64,000 nucleotides of DNA from Saprospiraceae bacterium (lineage in GTDB: Bacteria > Bacteroidota > Bacteroidia > Chitinophagales > Saprospiraceae), in NCBI GenBank assembly GCA_020628645.1, contig JAHDES010000001.1, positions 1 to 64,000 of the forward strand, written 5' to 3'. The translations under genes were made by a program, and so were the position numbers. Numbering within the stretch: position 1 is the stretch's first letter; each line of letters begins with the position of its first letter. This document shows positions 37,301 to 47,100 of this stretch, piece after piece. A model generated the notes under the pieces. It was not told the DNA's origin. It did no database searches and was given only the letters and a program-made list of their open reading frames with translations.

Positions 37301-37602
37301 TCAAATTGAAAATTGCCTTTATTGAGGTATAATTTATTGTCTACTAAATTTCCACAGAAAAAAACATCTACTAAGCCATCATTATTAATATCCCCTAATC
37401 CAACACCTCCTCCATTGTAGAAATTACGGAAGGTATACATATTATAATCTTCTGCATAATCTAACTGATTTTGGAAATCAATTTGAGTAAATTCACTTGA
37501 ATGTAAGCTAAAAAGGCGAGGAAGTTGTGTGTCCTCACTTGGTGTACAGGCAAGGAAAAAGAATAAGAATAGATAGGAAAGTGGTAGGATAACTTTTCTC
37601 AT
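34306..37602 (-). CDS. FG-GAP/VCBS-repeat lipoprotein with ASPIC/UnbV domain, paralogue 1
   Basis: A 1,098-residue lipoprotein (leader MRKVILPLSYLFLFFFLAC, Cys19). I use the ATG at 37602; the longer frame begins only at TTG 37632. Two FG-GAP propellers flank an ASPIC/UnbV domain (about 522-590), with calcium-type loops DINNDGLVDVFF, DYDKDGDLDCYL, DVDQDQDMDLIV, DYDKDGDLDIFT. Residues just after the Cys include acidic positions (PSED), in line with surface export signals of Bacteroidota lipoproteins. It starts 108 bp after the SusD stop with no visible terminator, so it should belong to the SusCD transcript. Confidence 0.86.
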   Translation of the reverse strand: MRKVILPLSYLFLFFFLACTPSEDTQLPRLFSLHSSEFTQIDFQNQLDYAEDYNMYTFRNFYNGGGVGLGDINNDGLVDVFFCGNLVDNKLYLNKGNFQFEDITEKAGVACPSVWSSGVSMVDINGDGWLDIYVCKSGRPGGNNRHNELFINNGDLSFTEQSEKYGLNDEGLSTHAAFFDYDKDGDLDCYLLNNSLRTVGGYDLIKDQRLIRDILGGNKLYRNDGASFTDVSEAAGIYGSAIGFGLGVTIGDLNQDGWQDIFVSNDFFERDYLYINQKDGTFNEVLPSQMKEISMSSMGADMADINNDGYPEIFVTDMLPEIETRLKTKTPFEKWDKYQRTIKNGYHHQFTRNVLQLNNQNGSFSEISRFAGVDATDWSWGALIFDMDNDGFKDIFVANGIFKDLTDQDYVDYYSNPDIVRNLIQQDQNAIMTMIASMPSEALTNYAFINQKNLQFQNQAASIGLNEKSFSNGSAYADLDNDGDLDLVINNVNMPSFIYQNEARQILPQNAFIGLELKGEKGNSAAWGTSVTVFAGGQQFYQEVAPNRGFQSTVDQRLLFGLGEVSQIDSIHINWVSGKITRLQETTPNQYLSLDEKDAQTKKVNAQNKTTPFFTEKNIVSSTPILHQENEFVDFDREQLLFKMRSTEGPKIALGDVNADGKEDFYLCGAKGQTGSLWIQTDQDSFYQYSIPQHNPAYEEVDAHFFDVDQDQDMDLIVASGGSEYTGASPNLQDQLYLNDGNGNFSLSPQQFAKESTACISIADYDKDGDLDIFTGARLKSFLYGVPVDATIWENKGDGTFKALTKKEIPAFERIGLVTDAEWMDIDQDDDLDVVVVGEWMPITILENENGSFTKRRLKHTNGWWNCMEVADLNNDGQLDVVLGNQGYNSRIQTTQNEPAELYVNDFDKNGMIEQILCTYNEGTSYPVVLRSDLVKQLPALKKDFLKYHDYKGKTINDIFSEERVNRSIRLKANYMANAIAWNEGGTFRLEELPNLAQLSSVYAIELEDINKDGYTDILLGGNLMGIKPEIGIQNGSYSLLLLNQRDGTFDPLLPNQSGISIEGQIRDFQAITIGNKEYLLVAMNNEPIRLLEKIIEK

Positions 37603-37710
37603 AGAGTAGGAATTAGAAAGCAAGTAATTCAACCAATTGAATTACCTGCTTTCTAGTATTTATTAGGTTATGAAATCCATTGTATTAGATTATCATAACT
37701 AATGCATCTA

Positions 37711-39261
37711 TTAATACCCAGGATTCTGAACCAAGTTAGGGTTCGCATCTAATTGTCCCTTAGGAATTGGGAAAATACGTACTTCTGGATCGAAACGACC
37801 TGGATCAGGAGCTTGAGAAGCATCAGCAGTTTTACCAAACCACTCGTCATTAAATTTACCGAAACGGATTAAATCCGTACGACGATGTGCTTCAAAGAAC
37901 ATTTCACGTCCTCTTTCAGCTAATAAATCATCTTCAGTAAGTGATGCAAATGGATCAACACCTGCACGATTACGAACTTGGTTGACTAATGCTAAAGCAT
38001 CTGCACTACCGTTGTTCATTCTCCACATAGCTTCTGCTTTCATCAATAAGATGTCCGCATAACGGAAGATTGGGAAATCGTTATTCATGTCAGGATTTTG
38101 TCCAACTTCATAAGCAAATTTACCTACACGAGCACCAGCTTGACGTAAACAGTTAGGGCCTAACTCATTAATTTCAGGAGTGAAGTTTAATTGTCCACCA
38201 TCTGGATCATTATCTTCCACACCACCATCAATAGCAGGAGAACCATCTAAGTTAAACTGAGGACCAACTATAAAATTACTTTTACGAACATCATCATCTT
38301 CATAAGAATTGTAGAAATCCTCTAAAGAACACCATCCGTTCCAAGGCTGTGCTTGAAGTTGATAAGTTCCTTGACTTGCATAGTGTAATGTTTGCTGTAC
38401 GATATTGAATCCTTTAGCATTTACACGATCATAAGGAATTGCGAAAACAGCTTCAGGAGAATTTCCATTATTAGGATTGAAGTTATCGTAGTAGTTTCCA
38501 GTCAAACCATATTTTCCAGAATTCACTAATTCATCACAAGCTGCTAAAGCATCTGACCAACGAGCATTACCTGTATAAACTTCTGCATTAAGGTATAACT
38601 TCGCTAAGATTGCTTGAGCTACATAATAGTTCATTTTAGCATAAGTAGAAATATCTACATTCGTGCTTAATAATGGAGCCGTTCGTAATAATTCACTTTC
38701 TACGAAGTTAAATACATCTTGACGACTTGAAGTTGCAGGTGCAAAATCAGCTGGTACATCGAATTCTGTTACGATTGGTACATTACCATAGTAATCCAAT
38801 AATAACCAGTAGAAGAACGCACGTAAAGCTTCTAGCTCAGCGATAAATGCCTCACCACCTGGTTGGCTACTACTTTCTAATGTAAAGATTAGACGATTAC
38901 AGGTACTAATACCTCCATAACAAAAATCCCAAGGTACACTAATAACTGGATCTTCAGAAGTCCATTGGTGTAAGTGTACACGACGCCAGTGACCACCATC
39001 ATCCCAGTCTTGTCCACGTGTTGGTACCATTAACTCATCAGAAGAAACTTCTTGAGCAGCGATTGGTCCAACGGTACCTAAATAACCATAAAGGCTAGTA
39101 TAAGCAGCACCAAGTGCTGCCGTAAATTCTTCATCAGATTGGTAGAAGTTATCTGTCAATACTTCAGAGTAGATATCTTCTTCTAAATCTGTACAAGATT
39201 GATTGAAGATCATTAATAGACCTCCAATTATTAATAATTTTGATAATAATATTTTTTTCAT
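37711..39261 (-). CDS. SusD/RagB-family nutrient-binding outer-membrane lipoprotein
   Basis: A 516-residue lipoprotein (leader ending NQSC, Cys23, followed by TDLEED, an acidic surface-export-like stretch). The SusD fold is recognisable: the N-terminal helical part DNFYQSDEEFTAALGAAYTSLY, tetratricopeptide-like helices in the middle (AELEALRAFFYWLLLDYYG, ARWSDALAACDELV) and the C-terminal SusD domain with the ADILLMKAEAMWRMN helix, ALALVNQVRNRAG and LLAERGREMFFEAHRRTDLIRFGKF. It forms the lid over the SusC channel and captures the ligand at the cell surface. SusC lies 65 bp upstream on the same strand. Confidence 0.95.
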   Translation of the reverse strand: MKKILLSKLLIIGGLLMIFNQSCTDLEEDIYSEVLTDNFYQSDEEFTAALGAAYTSLYGYLGTVGPIAAQEVSSDELMVPTRGQDWDDGGHWRRVHLHQWTSEDPVISVPWDFCYGGISTCNRLIFTLESSSQPGGEAFIAELEALRAFFYWLLLDYYGNVPIVTEFDVPADFAPATSSRQDVFNFVESELLRTAPLLSTNVDISTYAKMNYYVAQAILAKLYLNAEVYTGNARWSDALAACDELVNSGKYGLTGNYYDNFNPNNGNSPEAVFAIPYDRVNAKGFNIVQQTLHYASQGTYQLQAQPWNGWCSLEDFYNSYEDDDVRKSNFIVGPQFNLDGSPAIDGGVEDNDPDGGQLNFTPEINELGPNCLRQAGARVGKFAYEVGQNPDMNNDFPIFRYADILLMKAEAMWRMNNGSADALALVNQVRNRAGVDPFASLTEDDLLAERGREMFFEAHRRTDLIRFGKFNDEWFGKTADASQAPDPGRFDPEVRIFPIPKGQLDANPNLVQNPGY

Positions 39262-39326
39262 ATTTAAAAACTTTTAATCCTCAAAAATAATGAGAATTTT
39301 AATTCTGTTCAAAAAATATTGAAATT

Positions 39327-42269
39327 TTAGAAACCTAGGCTTACCCCTAATGTATAACCACGAGTAGCAAAGTACGTATCACGACGATCAATACCAATAC
39401 CTAGTTTAAATAATTCTCCCTCTACTGTATCTGTCCAACGCACCTCAGGATCAACTCCTTTGTAACCTGTCAATACTAATAAGTTTTGAGCTGTAACATA
39501 GAATCGTACTCTTGAGAATTTACCTGGATTCTTTAAAGAATATCCAATAGTAGCGTTATCAATTTTCACGTAAGAAGCATCTTCTACATAAAGATCAGAG
39601 AATTGTGGTGCATCACTGAAATTAGCAAATTCAGAAGCTGTACCTGATTCTAGGATATTATAAGAAGAAATATTATTAGGCGTTTCGTAGAATGCACGGA
39701 AGGTATTTACTAAATCATGACCAACGATGCCACGAATAAATACATTTAAATCCCAGCCTCCACCGAAGGTGAAGCTATTATTTAAACCAAATTCGAAATC
39801 TGGAATACCATTACCAATTACAGCACGGTCTTCTGTATCAATTGTTCCATCTCCATTATTATCCGTAAAAATCCATTTTCCACTATCATCAAGACCTTCA
39901 TAGTTAAAGCCCCAAAGTTGACCTAAAGTTTGTCCTTCTTCTACACGTACTGTAGGTGTATTATTCTGACCAGGAGAACCTAAGTTAGAAATATCACGGA
40001 ACGAACCGAAGTTGAAATCATCATTTGATAAAGATACTAGGTCATAATTCAAGTAAGCCGTACCTGTTAAAGTAGGATTCCAAGTGAAGTTATCATTATC
40101 AATTGCACGATAGTTTAATAATAATTCAATACCAGAATTATTTAATTCACCCACATTTACCAACGTAAATCCAAATAAGTTTGGAGGTACTGGTACACTA
40201 AATGGAAGAATCATATTCTCAGTTGTCGTATTATAATACTCCAAAGAACCTGTTAATTTGTAATCATTGAACGCAAAATCAAGACCTACGTTGATGTCAG
40301 ATTTTGTTTCCCACTGAAGATTTGGGTTTTGATTACTTAATGGGCCATATGCTGGAACAAATACACCACCATTGTAGAAGTTATCCGCTAAAGGACCAAT
40401 ACGAGAAAGTGACTGGTAAGAGTCTTCTGGTTGCTGACCAGTTACACCATAACCTACACGGAATTTCAAGTTATCAACACCTGCCATGTCTGTTAAGTTG
40501 GTAATGTTCACACCCGCAGAAATACCTGGGAAAAGACCCCATTTATTATCCGCACCAAACTTAGAACTACCTTCACGACGTAAAGAAGCTGATAAGAAAT
40601 AAGTATCATCTACGTTGAAGTTTACACGACCGAAGAAGGCGATCAAACGACTATCAAAACGATAAGAATCAGCGATACCTGTACCTTGTCCCCAATCTAG
40701 GGCAGCACTCATATTGTTTACACCAAAAGCATCCGTAACGAAATTACCTGCTTGCATGTACGTACCATCATCGCTAAAATCTTGGTAAGAATAACCCGCT
40801 AAGATTTTCATATTAACGTTATCAAAGTTGGTCTCATACTGACCTGTAACCTCTAATAATTGATCAAAGTCATTATCCAATATTTGTTCTGCTAAACCAT
40901 TACGTCCAGCACCAATCCATTGGTCATCTTTAGAATAGTATGTTTGACGACGCTCTGATTCTCTTTGTTGAGAATAGAATACACTTGCTGTTAAACCATC
41001 CACTAACTCATAGTCACCACGAATACTTGCTAATAAGGTACGGGTAGTTAATTTATTTGTGTTTTGCTCTAAAATGGCAACTGGGTTGTAATAGTCAAAT
41101 GCAGATAATTGATAATATCCACCTCGGCTATTGATACCATCATTTAAGATAGGTGCTGTAGGGTTATAAATCGTAGCTTGACGGAACGCATAATCAAATC
41201 CTTCATCTGCATCTCTTGTAGTAGAATTAAGATTGAAAGATACTTTCAAGCGATTGTCAAAAGCCTTTTGTGTTAAATTAACACGACCAGTTAACTGGTC
41301 AAATCCTGTGTTGATTGCAATACCTTGTACATCTCTATATCCTATAGATGCACGATAACTAGTTTGACCATTTCCACCAGAAATTGCTAAATCATGTACA
41401 TTAGAAATACCAGTTTGTGTTAATGCGTCGAACCAGTTAGTATTTGAACCTTCATCTGTTCCACCAGCTGCAACATATTGTGAAGCATCCAATATATCAA
41501 CAGTTCGCGCCCGATTATCAAAAGTTACATAACCATCATAAGTGATGTTAGAACGATCAGAAGAACGACCCGTTTTAGTAGTAACGATGATTACACCAGA
41601 AGCAGCACGTGTACCGTAAATCGCAGCAGCAGAACCATCCTTCAATACATCAATCGACTGAATGTCATTAGGGTTAAGTGAATTTAAATCCACACCGGGT
41701 ACTCCATCTACAATTACTAATGGCTCTGCATTAGAACCCACTGTAGACAAACCACGAAGACGTACATTGAAAGTTGCATTTGGGCTACCACCTGGGCGAG
41801 AAATACTCAAACCAGCTACTTTACCTTGTAATAATTGAGCAGGACTGGTAATGTTACCTTTGTTGAAGTCTTCAGCATCTACACTAGCGACAGAACCCGT
41901 TACTTCTTTTACTTGTTGGGTACCATAACCCACTACTACAACTTCATCCATAACTGTTCCAGCAGATAAGGCAACATCAATTACGTTGGATGATCCAATA
42001 TCCATTGTTTGTGTAGCATAACCAGTATAGGAAAATTCAAGGGATGTAGCACCCTCTGGAACATTCAAAGAATAAGTACCATCAAAATCTGTGATTGTAC
42101 CTGTTGATGTTCCTGACACTAATACGCTGGCACCAATTAAAGGTTCACCATCGCCTGCATCTGACAAAGTACCTGTGATGGTACGTTGTGCAAAAGAAGC
42201 ACTACTTAATGCTATTACAACAAATAGCGCAAGCAGACTTCTTAATAAGTAGTCAACTTTAAGTTTCAT
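39327..42269 (-). CDS. SusC/RagA-family TonB-dependent outer-membrane transporter
   Basis: The 980-residue protein imports a ligand across the outer membrane using TonB energy. A signal peptide (1-27) is followed by the carboxypeptidase-regulatory-like N-terminal domain (about 30-105, GTLSDAGDGEPLIGASVLV), the TonB-box-like segment VMDEVVVVGYG (about 107-117), the plug (about 120-235, with LQGKVAGLSI, VRLRGLSTVG and DVLKDGSAAAIYGTRAASGVIIVTTK) and a 22-strand barrel that ends in TLGVSLGF. It leads the SusCD/FG-GAP block. The length is usual for SusC. The substrate is not readable; the neighbouring cellulase makes a glycan possible. Confidence 0.96.
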   Translation of the reverse strand: MKLKVDYLLRSLLALFVVIALSSASFAQRTITGTLSDAGDGEPLIGASVLVSGTSTGTITDFDGTYSLNVPEGATSLEFSYTGYATQTMDIGSSNVIDVALSAGTVMDEVVVVGYGTQQVKEVTGSVASVDAEDFNKGNITSPAQLLQGKVAGLSISRPGGSPNATFNVRLRGLSTVGSNAEPLVIVDGVPGVDLNSLNPNDIQSIDVLKDGSAAAIYGTRAASGVIIVTTKTGRSSDRSNITYDGYVTFDNRARTVDILDASQYVAAGGTDEGSNTNWFDALTQTGISNVHDLAISGGNGQTSYRASIGYRDVQGIAINTGFDQLTGRVNLTQKAFDNRLKVSFNLNSTTRDADEGFDYAFRQATIYNPTAPILNDGINSRGGYYQLSAFDYYNPVAILEQNTNKLTTRTLLASIRGDYELVDGLTASVFYSQQRESERRQTYYSKDDQWIGAGRNGLAEQILDNDFDQLLEVTGQYETNFDNVNMKILAGYSYQDFSDDGTYMQAGNFVTDAFGVNNMSAALDWGQGTGIADSYRFDSRLIAFFGRVNFNVDDTYFLSASLRREGSSKFGADNKWGLFPGISAGVNITNLTDMAGVDNLKFRVGYGVTGQQPEDSYQSLSRIGPLADNFYNGGVFVPAYGPLSNQNPNLQWETKSDINVGLDFAFNDYKLTGSLEYYNTTTENMILPFSVPVPPNLFGFTLVNVGELNNSGIELLLNYRAIDNDNFTWNPTLTGTAYLNYDLVSLSNDDFNFGSFRDISNLGSPGQNNTPTVRVEEGQTLGQLWGFNYEGLDDSGKWIFTDNNGDGTIDTEDRAVIGNGIPDFEFGLNNSFTFGGGWDLNVFIRGIVGHDLVNTFRAFYETPNNISSYNILESGTASEFANFSDAPQFSDLYVEDASYVKIDNATIGYSLKNPGKFSRVRFYVTAQNLLVLTGYKGVDPEVRWTDTVEGELFKLGIGIDRRDTYFATRGYTLGVSLGF

Positions 42270-42703
42270 ACAATATCAGTTTAGTTAAAAATTAAAAATG
42301 ATTTTTCGTTTTGTTTGTTAAATAGTATAGAAAATAACTTTAGTAGAACACTAAAGGCAAATAAGTATAAGGCGAGTGCAACGTTCAAGCAACTCACATT
42401 ATTTTAAAACATTCAAAATCAAAGGGTTAGTAATACAATCAGTGGGGATTCAGTTCAAAAAGTATTATTTGATAAGGGTTAAAAAGAACGATTAATGTGT
42501 TTAGATTACACTAAGCGTATGTAAAAGTAAACATATGTCTGAAAAATCCCAAAAAACAAAAGATTTTTTCTCAAAAAACAATCTAACAAAATTATATTAG
42601 GAATAGGGTGTTTCTATCTAAAGGATAATTTTTATAAGAAAATAGTATCTATTATTTTTACAATGAATTAACATCCTGCAGAAAAATTACGTTATGCTTA
42701 TAT
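42270..42703. other. Divergent promoter region between SusC and the retropepsin gene
   Basis: This 434-bp AT-rich spacer must carry promoters for both directions. I found no full TTTG-N19-TAnnTTTG match on either strand, which may mean regulation through an alternative sigma factor. It holds no gene-like frame. Confidence 0.5.
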
Positions 42704-43945
42704 ATGTCTATTAAAAGCTTTCCATATTTATTGCTATTTTTTATAACAGTATTGAGTTTCTCCCTGCCAGCTCAATCTCTTGGTCTTTTACTTCCTGACA
42801 ACAAAGCTTATGTAGATATTCCTTTTGAGTATGAAAATAATTTTATCATTGTAAATGTAGAATTTAATCGAGTTCTTCCATTAAAATTTCTCTTTGATAC
42901 TGGTGCAGAACATACCATCTTGATGGATCGAGCTTTAAGCGATTTATTAGGTTTTGATTATGAACGTGTCATACCCATCATTGGAGCAGATTTAGAAACT
43001 ATTGTAAATGCCTTATTAATTCGAAATGTTCACCTTAAAGTGGGTCGTTTGCATGCGCCCACTCAAGATATGCTTGTTTTGGATGAAGATATTTTTAAAT
43101 TTTCTGATCATGTGGGTATTGAAGTACATGGGATTATTGGAGCAGATTTATTTAGGCGACACATAATAAAAATTGATTATAAAAAACGTATTATTCGAAT
43201 ATACAAAGCATCCACTTTTAGTCCTCCCCGAAAAGCAAGCTATGAAGTCATTGATATAGATGTTGTTAAACACAAACCCTACCTCCAAACAAATATTCAA
43301 TTACTGAATGGCAATACATTAAATTCTCGATTGCTTATAGATACAGGCGCAAGTGTCACCCTATTATTAAGTACCAATACACATCCTGATTTGCAGTTAC
43401 CTCGAACTGTAATACCCTCTAATATAGGTGCAGGATTAGGTGGTTATGTGCAAGGATTTTTAGGTCGAGTACAATCTTTAGACATTGCAAGTACTACCTT
43501 ACCTAAAGTGATTACTTATTTTCAAGAACAAGAATTTTTTCATGATTCTACTCGATTATATTCTCGAAATGGCGTAATAGGTAATGTGATTCTTCAGCGA
43601 TATAATATGATAATTGATTATACCAATGAGAAACTTTATCTATCGCCCACTAAATTGATAAAGAAAGCCTTTAAATATGATAAAAGCGGAATGAGTATTA
43701 TTGCATCTGGAAGAAATAAAGATAAGTATATTGTCCAAATCGTCCATCCCAATTCACCTGCATCTGAAGTCGGCATACAAAAAGGAGATCAAATTATTCG
43801 CGTTAGAGGCATTCCGTCAAACTTTCTAACTTTGAGTACAATTAATTCAAGTCTAGAGCGAAAAGCAGGAAAAATAACTCGACTAGTTATTCTTAGAGAT
43901 GGGGAAAAAATCAAAAAAAATATAAAGCTCCGTGATTTAATTTAA
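42704..43945 (+). CDS. Secreted retropepsin-like aspartyl protease with C-terminal PDZ domain
   Basis: The 413-residue product has a signal peptide (about 1-24) and two pepsin-retropepsin half domains, each with a catalytic motif: LFDTGAEHTILMD (Asp65) and LIDTGASVTLLL (Asp213). Hydrophobic-hydrophobic-Gly (IIGADLF, VIGNVIL) strands follow each motif as in aspartyl proteases. A PDZ domain closes the protein (about 335-410, HPNSPASEVGIQKGDQIIRVRG). Having both halves in one chain allows a self-contained active site. The location should be periplasmic or surface. It is divergent from SusC, so shared regulation is possible. Confidence 0.88.
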   Translation: MSIKSFPYLLLFFITVLSFSLPAQSLGLLLPDNKAYVDIPFEYENNFIIVNVEFNRVLPLKFLFDTGAEHTILMDRALSDLLGFDYERVIPIIGADLETIVNALLIRNVHLKVGRLHAPTQDMLVLDEDIFKFSDHVGIEVHGIIGADLFRRHIIKIDYKKRIIRIYKASTFSPPRKASYEVIDIDVVKHKPYLQTNIQLLNGNTLNSRLLIDTGASVTLLLSTNTHPDLQLPRTVIPSNIGAGLGGYVQGFLGRVQSLDIASTTLPKVITYFQEQEFFHDSTRLYSRNGVIGNVILQRYNMIIDYTNEKLYLSPTKLIKKAFKYDKSGMSIIASGRNKDKYIVQIVHPNSPASEVGIQKGDQIIRVRGIPSNFLTLSTINSSLERKAGKITRLVILRDGEKIKKNIKLRDLI

Positions 43946-44001
43946 AGCATAATAATTTGTTAAGTTTCAGCACTAATTACCTTAAAGTTCAACCCTTAAA
44001 T

Positions 44002-44038
44002 AACGTTTTTTGTTAAAAAAAGCGTTCTTGTTTTTTTT
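44002..44038 (+). terminator. Probable terminator after the retropepsin gene
   Basis: AACG-TTTTTT (44002 on) pairs with AAAAAAAGCGTT (to 44026) around a short loop, followed by CTTGTTTTTTTT. It lies about 57 nt after the stop at 43945. Confidence 0.5.
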
Positions 44039-44188
44039 ACCATTTATATTTTTTACTTTAGCATTCTATTCATACCTCTCACATCTCTCCCAAGTAGTAA
44101 TTTTTTGTTAAAGTCTCCTAGAGTCCACACTAATAAGTAAACGATTAGCTTTTATACTATTGTCTTTATAAATAAACACAACTTTATT

Positions 44189-47100
44189 ATGCATAACATT
44201 GTCATAACGATCTCTCGCATTTGTATTTTGATCGTATTCTCCCCTATTTTAATATTAAATGCACAAATCAATACCCCTACAGGAGCTACGATTCCCTTTG
44301 GCACAAATACTACTTATCCAGGTTCACATATTATGCCTACTAACCTTCCTTCTGGAGGGACGTATGGTGCTTCGCAAGATGCCGCCAATGCCTATAATCA
44401 ATGGAAGACAAATTATGTAGAATCTTGTGGTGGAACACCTGAACGATTTCGAGTAACATTTGATACTCCAAGCGAAACAGTTTCGGAAGGTATTGCTTAT
44501 GGAATGCTACTTGCCGCTTACGCTGCCGATCAAGCTCTCTTCAACGGACTTTGGCAATATTATAAAGATAATATGAATACTAATGGAGTGATGAATTGGA
44601 AAATTGGAGGGTGTAGTGGAACACTTGGTTCAGGAGGCGCTACAGATGCTGAAATCGATGCGGCGAATGCTTTAATCGTTGCCAATTATCAATGGCCCAA
44701 TACCACTAGTCCACATGATTATGCAGCTGATGCAAGTGCGCTAATTACCGCTGTTAAAGATTATGAAATCCAGCCTAGCAATCAAAATGGGCCTTACCAA
44801 ACCAATAATGGTGATGCATGGGGCTTTGGAAATAATTGTAGAAATCCAAGTTATCAAGCACCTGCTTATTATAAAGTATTTGCAGATTTCATGCCTTCTC
44901 AAAGTACCCTTTGGAATAATGCCGTTAACGCCAGTTATGGATTATTGAATGCAAATGTAAATACGTCTACAGGTTTAGTATCCAATTGGTCTGACCATAC
45001 GGGTACACCTAATACGTGTAATGGGCCAGATGAATATGGATGGGATGCTTGTCGAAATCCTTGGCGAATGGGTACAGATGTAGCTTGGTATTCTGATGCT
45101 AATGCAAAAGCCATTTGTAATGATATGGCAGCATGGATTCAAAGTGTAGGTGTCGCCAATGTAAAAGGTCCTTTACCTCAAAATGGTACTGGAGGAAGTT
45201 ATCATTCACCTGCATTCATCAGTACATGGGCCGTTGGTGTAATGGGAAGTAATAGTACCTATCAAACGCTTTTAAACGATATTTATACAGAAACTGTCGC
45301 TATTACCGATAATCCACCATTTTATTTTGGTAATACGTTACGAGCAATTAGTTTATTTAATTTGACTGGAAATTTTTGGTTACCTACCAATACCCCTCCT
45401 CCGCTTCCAGCTCCAGTAATCACACTAAATGATCCTATAAACTGTGCTACCGTGAATAATTTATTGACTATAAATGCTACTATTACAGATAGTGATGGAA
45501 CAATAGCTAGTGTTCAAATGGATATAAATGGTACGCCTCTTTCTAGTACAAATTTATCTGGAAATATCTGGACAGCAGATTGGACACCTACTTCAGCAGG
45601 AACATTTACCTTGACCATTATCGCTACTGACAACGATAGTCAAAGTACCACATTTTCTACGCAGATAACTGTAGGAACAGGAACTAGCTCAAATCCTCCT
45701 TCTAGTTCTTATGATTATGGAGAAGTTTTATGTAAATCCTTACTTTTTTATGAAGCACAACAAGCTGGCCCACTATCTGAAAATAATCGCATTACTTGGC
45801 GTGCAGACGCAGCAATGAATGATGGTTCAGATGTAGGAATTGATTTAACTGGAGGTTGGTTTGATGCTGGCGATCATGTGAAATTTGGATTCCCAATGGC
45901 ATACACTGCCACGATGCTTGCATGGAGTGGAATAGAAGATCACACCGCTTATCAAACTACAGATCAATGGGAGATTCTAAAAGAAAATTTAAAGTTTGTT
46001 AATGATTATTTTATCAAATGCCATATTAGAAATCCTGATGGATCTACGAATAAATTTTATGGACAAGTTGGAAATGGTTCAGCCGATCATGCGTGGTGGG
46101 GGCCTGCTGAAGTTATGCAAATGGCTCGACCTTCTTATTTTGTAGATGCTGCAAATCCAGGTTCAGATTTAACAGGTGAAACCGCAGCCGCTTTAGCCGC
46201 TGCAAGTATGATTTTTGCGAATGATGACCCTACTTATAGTGCTGAATTATTGGATCATGCTATTGCTTTATATGATTTTGCAGATACCTATCGCGGCAAA
46301 TATTCTGATGCGATTACCGATGCAACTGCTTTTTATAATTCTTGGAGTGGTTATCAAGACGAATTAGTTTGGGGAGCAATTTGGTTATATCGTGCAACTG
46401 GCGATCCTACTTATTTAGCGAAAGCGGAAACAGAATACGCTTTTTTAAATCAACAAACAGGAGAAAATGTACCTTCTTATACTTGGACCATCGCTTGGGA
46501 TGACAAAGCATACGGTTGCTATGCACTCATGGCACAACTGACAGGAGAGCAACAATTTAAAGATGATACGGAACGCTGGTTGGATTTCTGGACAGTGGGC
46601 TATAATGGTAATCAAATCGCTTATTCGCCCGGTGGTCAAGCGCATTTGAGTACATGGGGTTCGCTTAGATATGCCTCGAATACCGCATTTGTTGCCTTGA
46701 TTTATAGTGAAGTTATAGAACAATGTGATCCGTCTAAAAGTGAAATTTATCGAGATTTTGGGATTGCACAAATTAATTATGCACTTGGTGATAATCCTAA
46801 CAATCGTTCTTATGTAATTGGTTTCGGAAATAATCCACCTATTAATCCACATCATCGAACGGCTCATGGTTCATGGGCAAATAGTATCAGTATTCCTACT
46901 GATAATCGACATATTTTATACGGAGCATTAGTGGGTGGCCCTGGAGCAGCTGATGACCAATATGTAGATGATCGAGGTGATTATATTGCAAATGAAGTCG
47001 CTTGTGATTACAATGCAGGTTTTACAGGAGCAATAGCTCGCCTAGTTAATTTATATGGTGCTTCCCCTCAAAATATGTGCTTTACGATAGAAACATATGA

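Noticed and set aside
46445-46867. 140-codon antisense frame inside the GH9 domain
   Set aside because: Overlaps a conserved catalytic domain on the other strand; translation resembles no protein.
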